A DNA stretch of 64,000 bases. Source: Halobaculum sp. MBLA0147. GTDB lineage: Archaea; Halobacteriota; Halobacteria; Halobacteriales; Haloferacaceae. Below, one piece after another: positions 17,174 through 26,159 of this stretch. The notes beneath the pieces are model-generated. The model saw only the letters and a program-made list of their open reading frames with translations, did no database searches and was not told where the DNA came from. Position 1 is the stretch's first letter; each line of letters opens with the position of its first letter. The position numbers and the translations under genes were made by a program. The stretch lies in the NCBI RefSeq assembly GCF_041361345.1, contig NZ_JBGKAD010000005.1, forward strand, positions 62,001 to 126,000, read 5' to 3'.

Positions 17174-18595
17174 TCAGTCGTTCCCGGAGTGGATAGGCGT
17201 TGAGTGGTCGAATACGTTTTCGGGATCGAACTCGTGTTTGATCTCTTGTAGGCGGTCAAGATTATCACCGTAGGCCTTCTCACTCCAGTCTTCCCAGTCG
17301 GCCTCTTCAACACCGACGTACCCCGGATATGCCCCCTCGCCGCCACGGTCGCGCAGTCGGCGTTCGGTTTCGGTGGCCCACTCGATGTGGGCGCGGTTAT
17401 CGTGTGACTCCCAAGCGGCCTCAATGACGATCAAGTGGGCCTTGTCACTCCACGCGAACGCCGAAGAGTTGCCGCTTCCAACGGCTTCGCCCATCGGCCA
17501 GATCCCGATTCCGTCCATCCGTCCAGGGGCGGCTTTTGTCCGGTCGAGAATGAATTCGTGGAGGTCATCGGTCAACTCGTCGACGAACACCGATCGGTGG
17601 ACGTACTTCCGTCCCCACGGGTGTAGCAGCGTTCCCATTTCGTGGAGCATCTCGTATGGGACGACATCGCTGTTATCGACCAGCGGCTCCGCTGCATCCC
17701 GAAGCGGGGCGAATGTCTCTAGACCAGTCTCAGGGTCGCCGGCATAGCAGCCGATCAGGGCTAGGGCGTCTTCACCGTGGAGTTCCGGCGGCATACCGGG
17801 GACCGCCGGCACCTCCGAGTAGTTACAGATCACTGTCGCCTCCGGCGGGGCGGTTTCAGTGAACTCCCGCAGCGCGGCGAACACCTCGTCAGCGGCAGCT
17901 CGGGGATGGAACACGCTTAGTCCTCCCACCATAGGGCCGACATCGTACAACTCGAACTCGAAGTCAGTAACGACGCCGAAGTTGCCTCCGCCCCCCCGGA
18001 CAGCCCAGTAGAGGTCCGCGTTAGACTCCGGTGAGGCCGTCACCACCTCGCCGTCGGCAGTCACGAGTTCGACGCGTCTGAGTGCATCGACTGACAAGCC
18101 GTGTTTGCCCCGGAGCCAGCCGATCCCACCTCCGAGGGTCGTCCCCCCGATACCGACACAGCCCGCGCTTCCAGTCGGGAACGCTAGCCCGTGTTCCTGT
18201 GTCGCGGCCAAGACATCGGCGGTTGTGTTCCCTGGGCCAACGTTCGCCACCCGGTCGTCGTCGTTTACGTCGAGGTGATCGATGTCCTGGAGGTCGATCA
18301 CAACGCCGTTCTCGGCAATAGCGGTCCCAGACTGGTTGTGAGCGCCAGCTCGGACCGAGAGTGGAAGGTCGTGCTTGCGTGCGAACGCGATGCCCGCAGC
18401 CACGTCGTCACTGTCTGCCGCCTGTACGATCAGCGCCGGATACCGGTTGATCAGCCCGTTCCAGACGTCCCGGGCAGTGTCGTAGCTGTCACCGTCCGGG
18501 GCGACGAGCGCGCCTGTCAACTGTTGTGCGAACTTCCCTACCGTCTCCTCGCCCAGTGTACCCACGACACCGAGCGGGTGCATGTCTGAAGACAC
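17174..18595 (-). CDS. FAD-linked oxidoreductase, berberine-bridge type
   Basis: 473 residues from the GTG at 18595; an AT-rich TATA-like stretch lies 28 bases upstream. An FAD_binding_4 domain covers about residues 45-215, with RAGAHNQSG, whose histidine is the usual covalent FAD site, and GIGGTTLGGG. The cysteine that gives a second flavin bond in some relatives is not at the expected place: the sequence reads SAGCVG. The BBE C-terminal motif YPGYVGVEEADWEDW and LKxxFDPENVF-like ending (HEFDPENVFDH) is present. The substrate is unknown; relatives oxidise sugars or secondary metabolites. It stands alone between a TA module and the orc gene. Confidence 0.85.
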   Translation of the reverse strand: MSSDMHPLGVVGTLGEETVGKFAQQLTGALVAPDGDSYDTARDVWNGLINRYPALIVQAADSDDVAAGIAFARKHDLPLSVRAGAHNQSGTAIAENGVVIDLQDIDHLDVNDDDRVANVGPGNTTADVLAATQEHGLAFPTGSAGCVGIGGTTLGGGIGWLRGKHGLSVDALRRVELVTADGEVVTASPESNADLYWAVRGGGGNFGVVTDFEFELYDVGPMVGGLSVFHPRAAADEVFAALREFTETAPPEATVICNYSEVPAVPGMPPELHGEDALALIGCYAGDPETGLETFAPLRDAAEPLVDNSDVVPYEMLHEMGTLLHPWGRKYVHRSVFVDELTDDLHEFILDRTKAAPGRMDGIGIWPMGEAVGSGNSSAFAWSDKAHLIVIEAAWESHDNRAHIEWATETERRLRDRGGEGAYPGYVGVEEADWEDWSEKAYGDNLDRLQEIKHEFDPENVFDHSTPIHSGND

Positions 18596-18634
18596 TGCAG
18601 CGGAAAGGTCGAGACGTATGATAATAATAGTCCG

Positions 18635-18667
18635 TGTCAGACAACTGTGAAAAACGCAGTGTCTGAC
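18635..18667. repeat. Imperfect inverted repeat between FAD oxidoreductase and orc gene
   Basis: GTCAGACAACT at 18635-18645 faces AGTGTCTGAC ending at 18667, with an A-rich loop. It lies in the 180-base gap between two divergent genes and may be an operator. No clear origin-recognition box with a G-run is visible, so I do not call an origin. Confidence 0.35.
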
Positions 18668-18775
18668 CAGTGACGCTGTCGAGCCCCTCAGGGCTCGCAG
18701 GACGGGCTACCTGAATCCGGAAAACCCGGAAACACCCCCATCGGACCTTTTAGGCTAGCACCGAACCAGGGCAGT

Positions 18776-19795
18776 ATGATCACAGACGCGAGCGTCCTCC
18801 AGAAGGGGTTTGTCCCCGACGACTCTATTCACCGGAACCGCGAGGTGACTGCCCTCTCGCGCTCGCTGGACCCGCTCACACGCGGCCACATCCCGGACCC
18901 AGTCCTCCTGACCGGTCCATCCGGTGCAGGGAAGACGACCTTCACGCGCTTCGTCGTCAACCAGCTCGAAGCAAGCGCCCCCGAGACACAGGCCGTCCAC
19001 GTGAACTGCTGGGAGAGTCACACCCGGAGCGGCGCGCTGTTCGACGCCCTCGAGTCACTCCAGGTGGCGACAGCCCTCCACCGCAACTCGACGAGTCACG
19101 ATGAACTGCTCAACCACCTCGCCGCCATCGACAAGCCGGTAGTGCTGATCCTCGACGAGGTGGATCAGTTGGACGACACCAGTCTGATCTACGACTGCTA
19201 CGCCACGGCAGGCGTGACCACCATCCTGATCACCAACGACAGAGGTGAACTCCTGCGCGAGATGGACGACCGCGTTCGTTCACGCCTCCAGACGGCCGAT
19301 CACATCCACTTCGACGCCTACACCTCCCAGCAACTCGCGGACATCCTCCAAGCGCGTGTCGACCACGGCCTCGTCGCGGACGCGATCTCAGAGCCCCAAC
19401 TCCTCGAGATCGGCGACGCCGCGGCCGGCGACGCCCGCGTGGCACTTTCGATCCTCCGCACAGCCGCCCAAACGGCCGCGTACAACGACCGAACGACGAT
19501 CACCACCAGCGACATCACCGACGCCATCCCGCGCGGGAAACAGAGCGTCCGCGTTCGGACACTCGACTCCCTCCGAGAACCACAACAGGAGCTGTTTCGC
19601 CTGCTTCAAGCAACGGGCGAAACTGCACCTGGCGAGTTGTACGAGGAGTTCGCTGCCACCCGGTCGGATCCACCCACGAAGCGGACTGTCCGGTCCTGGC
19701 TGCAGAAACTCGCTCACTACAACCTCGTCGAATACTCTGGGGAGGGCCCAACGCGAACGTACACCCCGGTGCGAGACGCGCCACAGGCTGTCTGA
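18776..19795 (+). CDS. Orc1/Cdc6-like AAA+ ATPase
   Basis: 339 residues with all main AAA+ marks: Walker A GPSGAGKTTF near residue 46, Walker B VVLILDEVDQL near 121, sensor 1 ILITND near 150, and sensor 2 DARVALSILR near 217. A C-terminal winged helix follows at about 260-335 (EPQQELFRLLQATGE, then VRSWLQKLAHYNLVEY). It is shorter than chromosomal Orc1/Cdc6 proteins. The likely start is the ATG at 18776, with a TTTTAG box 26 bases upstream. It is followed, after 474 bases, by a three-gene helicase-nuclease set on the same strand. It may be a plasmid-type initiator or an ATPase working with those genes. Confidence 0.8.
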   Translation: MITDASVLQKGFVPDDSIHRNREVTALSRSLDPLTRGHIPDPVLLTGPSGAGKTTFTRFVVNQLEASAPETQAVHVNCWESHTRSGALFDALESLQVATALHRNSTSHDELLNHLAAIDKPVVLILDEVDQLDDTSLIYDCYATAGVTTILITNDRGELLREMDDRVRSRLQTADHIHFDAYTSQQLADILQARVDHGLVADAISEPQLLEIGDAAAGDARVALSILRTAAQTAAYNDRTTITTSDITDAIPRGKQSVRVRTLDSLREPQQELFRLLQATGETAPGELYEEFAATRSDPPTKRTVRSWLQKLAHYNLVEYSGEGPTRTYTPVRDAPQAV

Positions 19796-20269
19796 GATGC
19801 GTCTATTCATCCGCGTCCGCGCCAGAAGACGCCATCGTGATCAGGTCGCGACACCTGCTTGCGACCCCGGTCTCGGTCATGGGGCGCCCTCACGACGCCG
19901 TGTTGTAAGGCGCCTGCTCTGGACGATGTCCGACCACTGTCGCCGTGACTTCGACAGGCAGGTGTCTCCGGCTCCGGCGTGTGAGCGCATCCGGTTGCAG
20001 CATACTCCCGGCTCACCCTGGCGGCTTCGAGGATCCCGTCCAGACGAGACTCCCATCGCCGCCCGCGGTATCGCAACCGATATTAGTACGACAGCGTCTC
20101 CGTGGTCAGACGGAGCCGCCCCATCTGACCCGTCATGTCACATCAGTCGGTCTCTCGTCCTGCGATTTGACCGGCATATACGTCCGCGAAATAGTGCCTG
20201 TGAGCCGACCAGTCAGCCAGCGGATGACACTCCAGCGCACAGCAGTCCACCAGCCACCCACGACACATA
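19796..20269. other. Gene-free gap between orc-like gene and split addB
   Basis: 474 bases with no supportable gene. Frames running through it are extensions of shadow frames. A small hairpin (CTCCG/CGGAG, about 20096-20113) is present. No TATA box at the right distance from the ATG at 20270 was found, so the promoter of the next operon is unclear. An origin next to the orc-like gene would be expected here or upstream, but I see no repeated origin-recognition box. Confidence 0.4.
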
Positions 20270-21112
20270 ATGCAACAACTGAATCCCCGCCAACGAGAGC
20301 ACGCCCAGCCTGCGTCCGTGCCGTTCACCGTCCATGTCGACACTGTGCCGCCGCTGCACGCCTGGGCACAACGGACACCGGACACACAGCACCTCGTCGT
20401 GACACCTGTACGAGCACACAGGCGCAATCTCCGGAACCAGCTACGCGAGCACGACTGCCCGCAAACGAATTTCGAGTTCGCCCGGATACTCGAGGTCGCA
20501 CGCCGCGTCAGTGGACGCGACGGACCGACAGAGACACTCGATACCGTTGACCGATTATACCACCTACGCTCTCTTCTAGCAGAGGCGCGCCAAGCCGACG
20601 CCGCGTGGTTTAGGGACCTCGCGGTAGCGACGGGAACCAGGCTCTCGGAGCGACCTGAGGACGCGGAGGCGATCCGCTCAGAGATCGAGCTGATCACCGG
20701 GTTCCACCCAGACCGACTCGCGGCACTCCGTTCGGCAGCAGACGGCATTGGGACGCCAGCCGACCAAGACAGCCACGCGCGCATCACGGCGGCCGTCGCC
20801 ATGCAGCGGGCACTCACACAACGCGTCGACCCAGCGCCGACACCGGACACAGTGATCCGTGCCGCCACGCGGACACTCGCCGCTGAGGGTGCAGCCGCGT
20901 GGCAGGCTGCCTACGAGACCGTCGATCGCGTCACGGTCGCTGGCATGGCGTCACTGCCGGCAGCGTTGGTCGATTTCCTCCGTGTCGTGGCGACCGAGGC
21001 AGCTGTCGATATCCACCTCTACCTTCGTGCGGCGACGGGTCCGACGGCCCGCGACCGACTGCCGGCGTTGTGTGCGGTCGATACCCCCGGCAACGAGGTG
21101 ATCGAGTCGTGA
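20270..21112 (+). CDS. AddB-like N-terminal half (split protein)
   Basis: 280 residues resembling the first helicase-fold half of AddB: LVVTPVRAHRRNLRNQL near residue 44, at the position of the lost Walker A strand, and VTVAGMASLPAALVDFL near 218, at the position of motif II-III. There is no Walker A. The stop TGA overlaps the GTG of the next gene (GTGA at 21109-21112), so the two halves are translated together and probably form one functional unit. The assignment is by pattern and context; sequence similarity to known AddB is weak. Confidence 0.6.
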   Translation: MQQLNPRQREHAQPASVPFTVHVDTVPPLHAWAQRTPDTQHLVVTPVRAHRRNLRNQLREHDCPQTNFEFARILEVARRVSGRDGPTETLDTVDRLYHLRSLLAEARQADAAWFRDLAVATGTRLSERPEDAEAIRSEIELITGFHPDRLAALRSAADGIGTPADQDSHARITAAVAMQRALTQRVDPAPTPDTVIRAATRTLAAEGAAAWQAAYETVDRVTVAGMASLPAALVDFLRVVATEAAVDIHLYLRAATGPTARDRLPALCAVDTPGNEVIES

Positions 21113-22350
21113 CCTGCGATACCGACACGACACAGGTCGAGATCGTCGCAGAGAGCCGTCCGGCGGAGGCACGACGTATCCTGGCAGTGGTCGCCGAGCA
21201 TGCCGACCGCGGCGGGTCACCCAGCGATATCGCCGTCGTCGTCCCGGATCCAGACGCGTACGAACCACCGCTTTCGAACGCGGCGGCGCGACACGGCCTT
21301 GCGACGGCGACATGGACACAACTCCCACTCACCGACACGCTGCCGTATCGGCTCGTCGCCGCCTGCTGTCGCGTGCTCGACGCCACCTCCTGCTCGTGTG
21401 AGACGTTCCTCAAGCCGTTAGTGTACCATTGGACGCCGCCGTCACTGGCGTCCAGTGGCGCGTCGCGAGACGCTGCCACACCGCGTGACCACGACGAGTC
21501 GTCGTCATCCTCAGTCGGGACCCCGAGCGGGGCTGTGGGCGACATGCCGGCAGGCGACACAGCGGTGTCAGCACTTCGCGCGATGGTCCGAGACGCGTTG
21601 CAAGGCGACGAGACATCAACCCGAGACCCTGTGGAGTGGTGTCGCTGGATCACTACCCGCGAGGTGCCGTCGGTGGTAGAGGCGTACTGTGAGTGGGTCA
21701 CCGCGCACCACCACGAGGGCCGCCCGCAGCCAGACGCCGTCGACACAGCGCTGTCACCCGTGTTGGACGCGTACGAAGACGCGGTCCTACCGCTACGGTA
21801 TCAGCGTGATGGCCCGACGTTGAGCCAGACGGCACAGACAGCACGGGGCGTTGTCCGGACCCAAGACCTCGTTGAGGAAGTCGTCACGACGTACGCAGAC
21901 CGGCTCGAGGCCGGCGAGCCGCCGTCGTGGGCTCTTGTTGGTGACCTCGCCGAAACGATCGCGGAGCTTCGTGCCGGCCGCCGCGAGCACGCGAACGCCC
22001 ACGCGCTCGACGTGATCGACGCGAACGACACCTGGGGGCTGTCACGAGACGTGGTGATCGCGGTCGGCCTCAGACACGGCGGCTGGATCGAATCACGCCA
22101 GGGGCGGCTGCCACCCGCACTCCAAGCACGACTGGTGGACCGTGCCGACATCCCGGTCGGGATCCGGGCAGCGTGGTCGGAAGCACAGGTGCGAGACCAC
22201 TTCCAAGACACCGTTTCGGCGGCGTGTGACACGCTCGTCTGTACGCGGCCAGAACGCGACCCCACCGGAACGCCGGTGCCGCCATCGCCGTTGCTCGCAG
22301 CCCTCGACACTGCGACTGTGACGCCCACGGAGGTGTTCGCCGATGACTGA
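21109..22350 (+). CDS. AddB-like second half without nuclease domain
   Basis: 413 residues from the GTG that overlaps the previous stop. The start EIVAESRPAEARRILAVV followed by DIAVVVPDPDAYEPPL matches the domain-2 beginning of AddB/AddA helicases. Near residue 305, DVVIAVGLRHGGWIE resembles the motif V region. A Ser/Asp-rich insert lies near 125-150. There is no PD-(D/E)XK nuclease at the C-terminus, unlike normal AddB, which carries one. It overlaps the next gene by 8 bases. A longer frame back to 20899 exists but lies inside the preceding gene and is rejected. Confidence 0.6.
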   Translation: MTCDTDTTQVEIVAESRPAEARRILAVVAEHADRGGSPSDIAVVVPDPDAYEPPLSNAAARHGLATATWTQLPLTDTLPYRLVAACCRVLDATSCSCETFLKPLVYHWTPPSLASSGASRDAATPRDHDESSSSSVGTPSGAVGDMPAGDTAVSALRAMVRDALQGDETSTRDPVEWCRWITTREVPSVVEAYCEWVTAHHHEGRPQPDAVDTALSPVLDAYEDAVLPLRYQRDGPTLSQTAQTARGVVRTQDLVEEVVTTYADRLEAGEPPSWALVGDLAETIAELRAGRREHANAHALDVIDANDTWGLSRDVVIAVGLRHGGWIESRQGRLPPALQARLVDRADIPVGIRAAWSEAQVRDHFQDTVSAACDTLVCTRPERDPTGTPVPPSPLLAALDTATVTPTEVFADD

Positions 22351-25300
22351 CGCCGAGCCCGCCGCGGGGGCGACGCGCCCACCACTGAACGACGCACAAC
22401 GCGAGATCGTCGACGCCGCCCTCGCGGCTGACGCAGGCCTCTTCGTCCAGGCGTCTGTCCCGGGCTCGGGGAAGACATACGCGAGCAGTCGCTTGTGTGC
22501 TGAGTTTCTGCTTGAGCGTGCCGCCGCCGGCATCGATCGCCCGGCCGCGGGACTGGCGGTCATGGCGTTCAATCGCGACGCTGCGGCGAACCTCCAGCCG
22601 GAAGTGACAGACTGGCTCCGGTATCTCGTCGCCACCGACGCGACGCCGGCCGCTCGCAGTCTCGAGGTAGCCGACGTGTCACGCCTCGCCAGTGCGTTTC
22701 GTCGTTCGGAGACGGTCGGCACGATCGACGCCCTCCTAGCCCACGTGTTCCGCGACATCGCACTTGAACTGGGGTTCGATGACCCGACTGTCGACGCCGG
22801 CCACGCTGTCGACCGCCTCCACCGCGACGCCTTCGAAGTGGTCTGTGGGGACCCCGCGCTCACCGACGAGATTGAGCGTCTCGGCGACGCGTACCCACCG
22901 GAGGACGACGACAGAGACGAGCTGGACAGGGTTGCGGACCTTCTCGAAACGATCACGAAGACGGCGCGTGACCACGGGTGGACACCGTCGGAAGTGAGAG
23001 AACGACTCCACGAGAGTCGACGGGCGTTCTATCCGGACGGTCCGCCGTCATCGCTCGCGGACGTGATCGACGACGCACGCCGATTCGCCGGCGACGGCGC
23101 CGGCGTGTCGCCGACCGAGACGTGGAGCGAGGACGAGATCGTCGCCGCAGACCGCGCACTCCACGACGCCTGGGCGGCACGGATCGACGACCTCGTCGCA
23201 GTCTACCGGTCGTACGTCGCCGCGTACGATCGGGCCTGTCGAGAGCGGGATGTCGTGAGTCACGTCGACTGCGCCCACTGGATCAGGCAGTACTTCGGCG
23301 ACTCCACGTGTCCACACCGGTGGGCCGACGATGCGGTGTCTGAATCGGTCGTCGATCGACGCCGCACCCGCCTCCGTGATCGGTGGCAGAACCGGGTCGA
23401 TCTGCTCGTCGTCGACGAGGCACAGGATATCTCGACCGGTCAACACGACGCACTGGCACAGCTCGTCACTGACGACACGCGGGTAGTGTTGTACGGTGAT
23501 CCGTTCCAGAGCATCTACACCTGGCGGAACGCCCGGCCGTCGTCGTTCGCCGGCGCGATCACCGACGGCACGTACTTCGACCGCGAGTGGGACACGCACG
23601 TCGTTAGGAAAGCCCGAACAACCTACCGGCAACGCCCGGCGCTCACAGACACCGTCGACAGTGTGTTTGGTCCAGCACTGGACGACCCCGGACGTGGTGA
23701 CGCCCCTAGTCTCGATGTCGACTACGATCCGCTGTCGCCCGACCGTGACGCCACAGACGACCCCCGCCTACACCTCGCTACCTACCGACCGCGCTACGAC
23801 AACGACGACGATCACCAGGCGGAAGTGCTCGCACAGTACCTCCGTGGCGCACTCGAAGAAGGCGTGTTCGACGACGGTGACAGTGACGCCGTCACCGACG
23901 ACGACGCCGTCGCCAGTGAACACGGCGATTCCACTGGCACACGCGACGATCGACAGCCGCCGATCCGGGTGTTGTTCCGAAGTGAGTCGTCGATGGGGGC
24001 TGTCCGTGACGCCCTCACGGACGTCGGACTCACCGTCGGGACGGCAGTGCCGGTGTTTGAGCAACCGTTGACGCAGACCATAGTGTCGTTACTCGAGTGG
24101 CTCGTCGACCCGCTCGCTGTCGGGGCGACTGACGCGATACGTGACGCCGCCGCGACGGCTCACAGCGATACGCTGACTGCCGTCGCGGACTACGTTGACG
24201 ACGCCGGGTGGGGCACAGCTGACCGTGCCGGTGACACGGCGCTCGACGGCGACGCCGCGCGACTCTTCACCGAACTGCGGACGCTCGCGACGGACACCGC
24301 CGAGCGTGCGCGGTGTGCGCCGTCAGAACTCGTCGAGCGGTTGTGTCGGGTACTCGCCGTTGACGATGACCCGTTCGGGATTCAGCCGGACAGCACCGTC
24401 CGTCACCGTCGGCGCATTCGTGACGAACTCCGGGCTGCCGCCGCCGACGCCGACGGCCCCGAGGTCCCGCCGTCGTCGGTCGTCAGTGTCCTAACTGCAC
24501 TCTGTGACGACCCCGACGACGGCCCGTCTCTGGCGGTCGATCCAGACGAGTACGATGTCGTCTTCGAGACGATCCACTCGTTCAAAGGCGCGGAGACGCA
24601 GGTCGTCGCACTCGGGGATCCGGCGTCCGACCCGACTGGGTGGTCGTACACGGACTCGGTCGTCGCTCGTGGGACGACGCTTGCCGTCTGTCCCCCCGCG
24701 ACGACCGACGCGTCTGCATCGGCACACGTCCAGAGGGTTCCGGTGAACGGCTACGGCGGTGGCTTGTTCGACTACGAGTCCGAGCGGTCCTCGAGGAAGG
24801 ACTCCGGACTGCGGTGGGTGACGAACCGGTCGCGGACGGACTCGAAGACGACGTTTGTCGGGCCGGAGCGCTTCGCCAAGTGCGCTGCCGAAGAACGCGC
24901 GGAGCACTGGCGTCTCGGGTACGTCGCCGCGACACGCCCCCGAGACCATCTCGTCGTCCCGGTTCCGCGACAGTCCGATCCGGACCCGAGCGACTCCTGG
25001 GCGGCCGCGTTCGCGCATGCGTTCTCGCCCAAGGAGGCCGACGTACAGTCCGAAGTGACGAGGCGACCGGCCGCCGCAGATCGACTGATAAGTGTCTCCA
25101 TCGACGATGTCGCGGCGCGTGACCCCCTCGAGTCACTCTCGGGGCCGTGGACTGGGCGGTCTCCATCGTCGCTACAGTTGCCGACGTACGATTCGACAGC
25201 CCAAGACTGGCTCCCGCGATTCGTCGACGCGAGCACGTTCTTCCCGTTGTCCGAGGACCACGACCAGTACGTCGTCGATCACCTCCTCGGGCGGCAACTC

Positions 25301-25939
25301 GACACGGATAGTGGGACGACGGACACGGACGCCCCACTGGGCGTCGTCGGTCCTAGCGTCCTCGGACAGATCGCCCACGACACGTTCGGCAGTCTAATTC
25401 GATCGGATCCGGACTGTGATCGGGTTCGTGCTGGTCACGCCGACATCACGAATCACGTCGACTGGGCGCTCGATCGAGCGCGGCTCAAGCACGGGCTCGA
25501 CGACACGCAACGAAACCGGATTAGAGACTACCTGTTTGAGGCCGCGCTCCCGGCGTTCGTCGCGACCGACGCCTTCGAGCGACTGTGTCGCGCCGGCACG
25601 GTATTCGTCGAGGAACCATTGGAAACGCGGATCAAAGTCGACGACCTCCGGGTGGAGTTCCGCGGGCAGGCAGACTTCGTCGCCCGCGACGGCGACGAGT
25701 GGCTGATCGAGGATATCAAACTCACCTTCGCAGAGGGGAGTGCCGAGACCGACGACCGCTACAGACACCAGTTGGCCGCCTACCGGTGGATACTGGAACG
25801 ACAGGGTGTTGATCCGTCGGCTCGGGTCGTCGCTCGGATCACGAACATCGGCGAACGCAACAACGAATCAGAGCTCTCGCCCGAGATAGATGTTGACGAG
25901 CGGATCCGCCAACGGCTCCGTCGGCTCGGTCCCGAGTGA
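22343..25939 (+). CDS. UvrD/AddA-type helicase with C-terminal nuclease, 1198 residues
   Basis: Superfamily 1A helicase. Walker A (VPGSGKT) is near residue 38, motif II (LLVVDEAQDIS) near 355, motif III (GDPFQSIYTWRNA) near 384, motif V (ETIHSFKGAE) near 737 and motif VI (GYVAATRPRDH) near 857. The C-terminal PD-(D/E)XK nuclease has VEFRGQADFV, LIEDIKLT and QLAAYRW near 1102-1150. It is about 250 residues longer than the AddA-like gene at 7789, with acidic inserts. It overlaps the split AddB gene by 8 bases, so the three genes form one operon. A double-strand end-processing or defence helicase is the likely role. Confidence 0.82.
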   Translation: MTDAEPAAGATRPPLNDAQREIVDAALAADAGLFVQASVPGSGKTYASSRLCAEFLLERAAAGIDRPAAGLAVMAFNRDAAANLQPEVTDWLRYLVATDATPAARSLEVADVSRLASAFRRSETVGTIDALLAHVFRDIALELGFDDPTVDAGHAVDRLHRDAFEVVCGDPALTDEIERLGDAYPPEDDDRDELDRVADLLETITKTARDHGWTPSEVRERLHESRRAFYPDGPPSSLADVIDDARRFAGDGAGVSPTETWSEDEIVAADRALHDAWAARIDDLVAVYRSYVAAYDRACRERDVVSHVDCAHWIRQYFGDSTCPHRWADDAVSESVVDRRRTRLRDRWQNRVDLLVVDEAQDISTGQHDALAQLVTDDTRVVLYGDPFQSIYTWRNARPSSFAGAITDGTYFDREWDTHVVRKARTTYRQRPALTDTVDSVFGPALDDPGRGDAPSLDVDYDPLSPDRDATDDPRLHLATYRPRYDNDDDHQAEVLAQYLRGALEEGVFDDGDSDAVTDDDAVASEHGDSTGTRDDRQPPIRVLFRSESSMGAVRDALTDVGLTVGTAVPVFEQPLTQTIVSLLEWLVDPLAVGATDAIRDAAATAHSDTLTAVADYVDDAGWGTADRAGDTALDGDAARLFTELRTLATDTAERARCAPSELVERLCRVLAVDDDPFGIQPDSTVRHRRRIRDELRAAAADADGPEVPPSSVVSVLTALCDDPDDGPSLAVDPDEYDVVFETIHSFKGAETQVVALGDPASDPTGWSYTDSVVARGTTLAVCPPATTDASASAHVQRVPVNGYGGGLFDYESERSSRKDSGLRWVTNRSRTDSKTTFVGPERFAKCAAEERAEHWRLGYVAATRPRDHLVVPVPRQSDPDPSDSWAAAFAHAFSPKEADVQSEVTRRPAAADRLISVSIDDVAARDPLESLSGPWTGRSPSSLQLPTYDSTAQDWLPRFVDASTFFPLSEDHDQYVVDHLLGRQLDTDSGTTDTDAPLGVVGPSVLGQIAHDTFGSLIRSDPDCDRVRAGHADITNHVDWALDRARLKHGLDDTQRNRIRDYLFEAALPAFVATDAFERLCRAGTVFVEEPLETRIKVDDLRVEFRGQADFVARDGDEWLIEDIKLTFAEGSAETDDRYRHQLAAYRWILERQGVDPSARVVARITNIGERNNESELSPEIDVDERIRQRLRRLGPE

Positions 25940-26159
25940 TCGAGACGAACTGTCTGTCGTATTCGACATCAAGTAGTTCCGATCAGTCACTACCCCTAGG
26001 AGATGGTACACGTGTCGGCTTGGAGGACAACGGAGGGCAACATCGCCCTAATCAGAGTCACAATCCTGTGACTGATTGTTTCCTGCTCTACCACCGACCG
26101 TATTTTCTCCACAACAAAAACCAACACATAATAGTAGGCTGCATCCGAAACGGTTGTTG

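Noticed and set aside
18596-20269. Replication origin next to the Orc1/Cdc6-like gene
   Set aside because: Expected from context, but I found no repeated origin-recognition boxes or AT-rich unwinding region on either side.
20899-21108. Extension of the second AddB half back to 20899
   Set aside because: It lies inside the preceding gene in another frame, and the residues are Arg/Cys-rich. The GTGA overlap gives a much better start at 21109.
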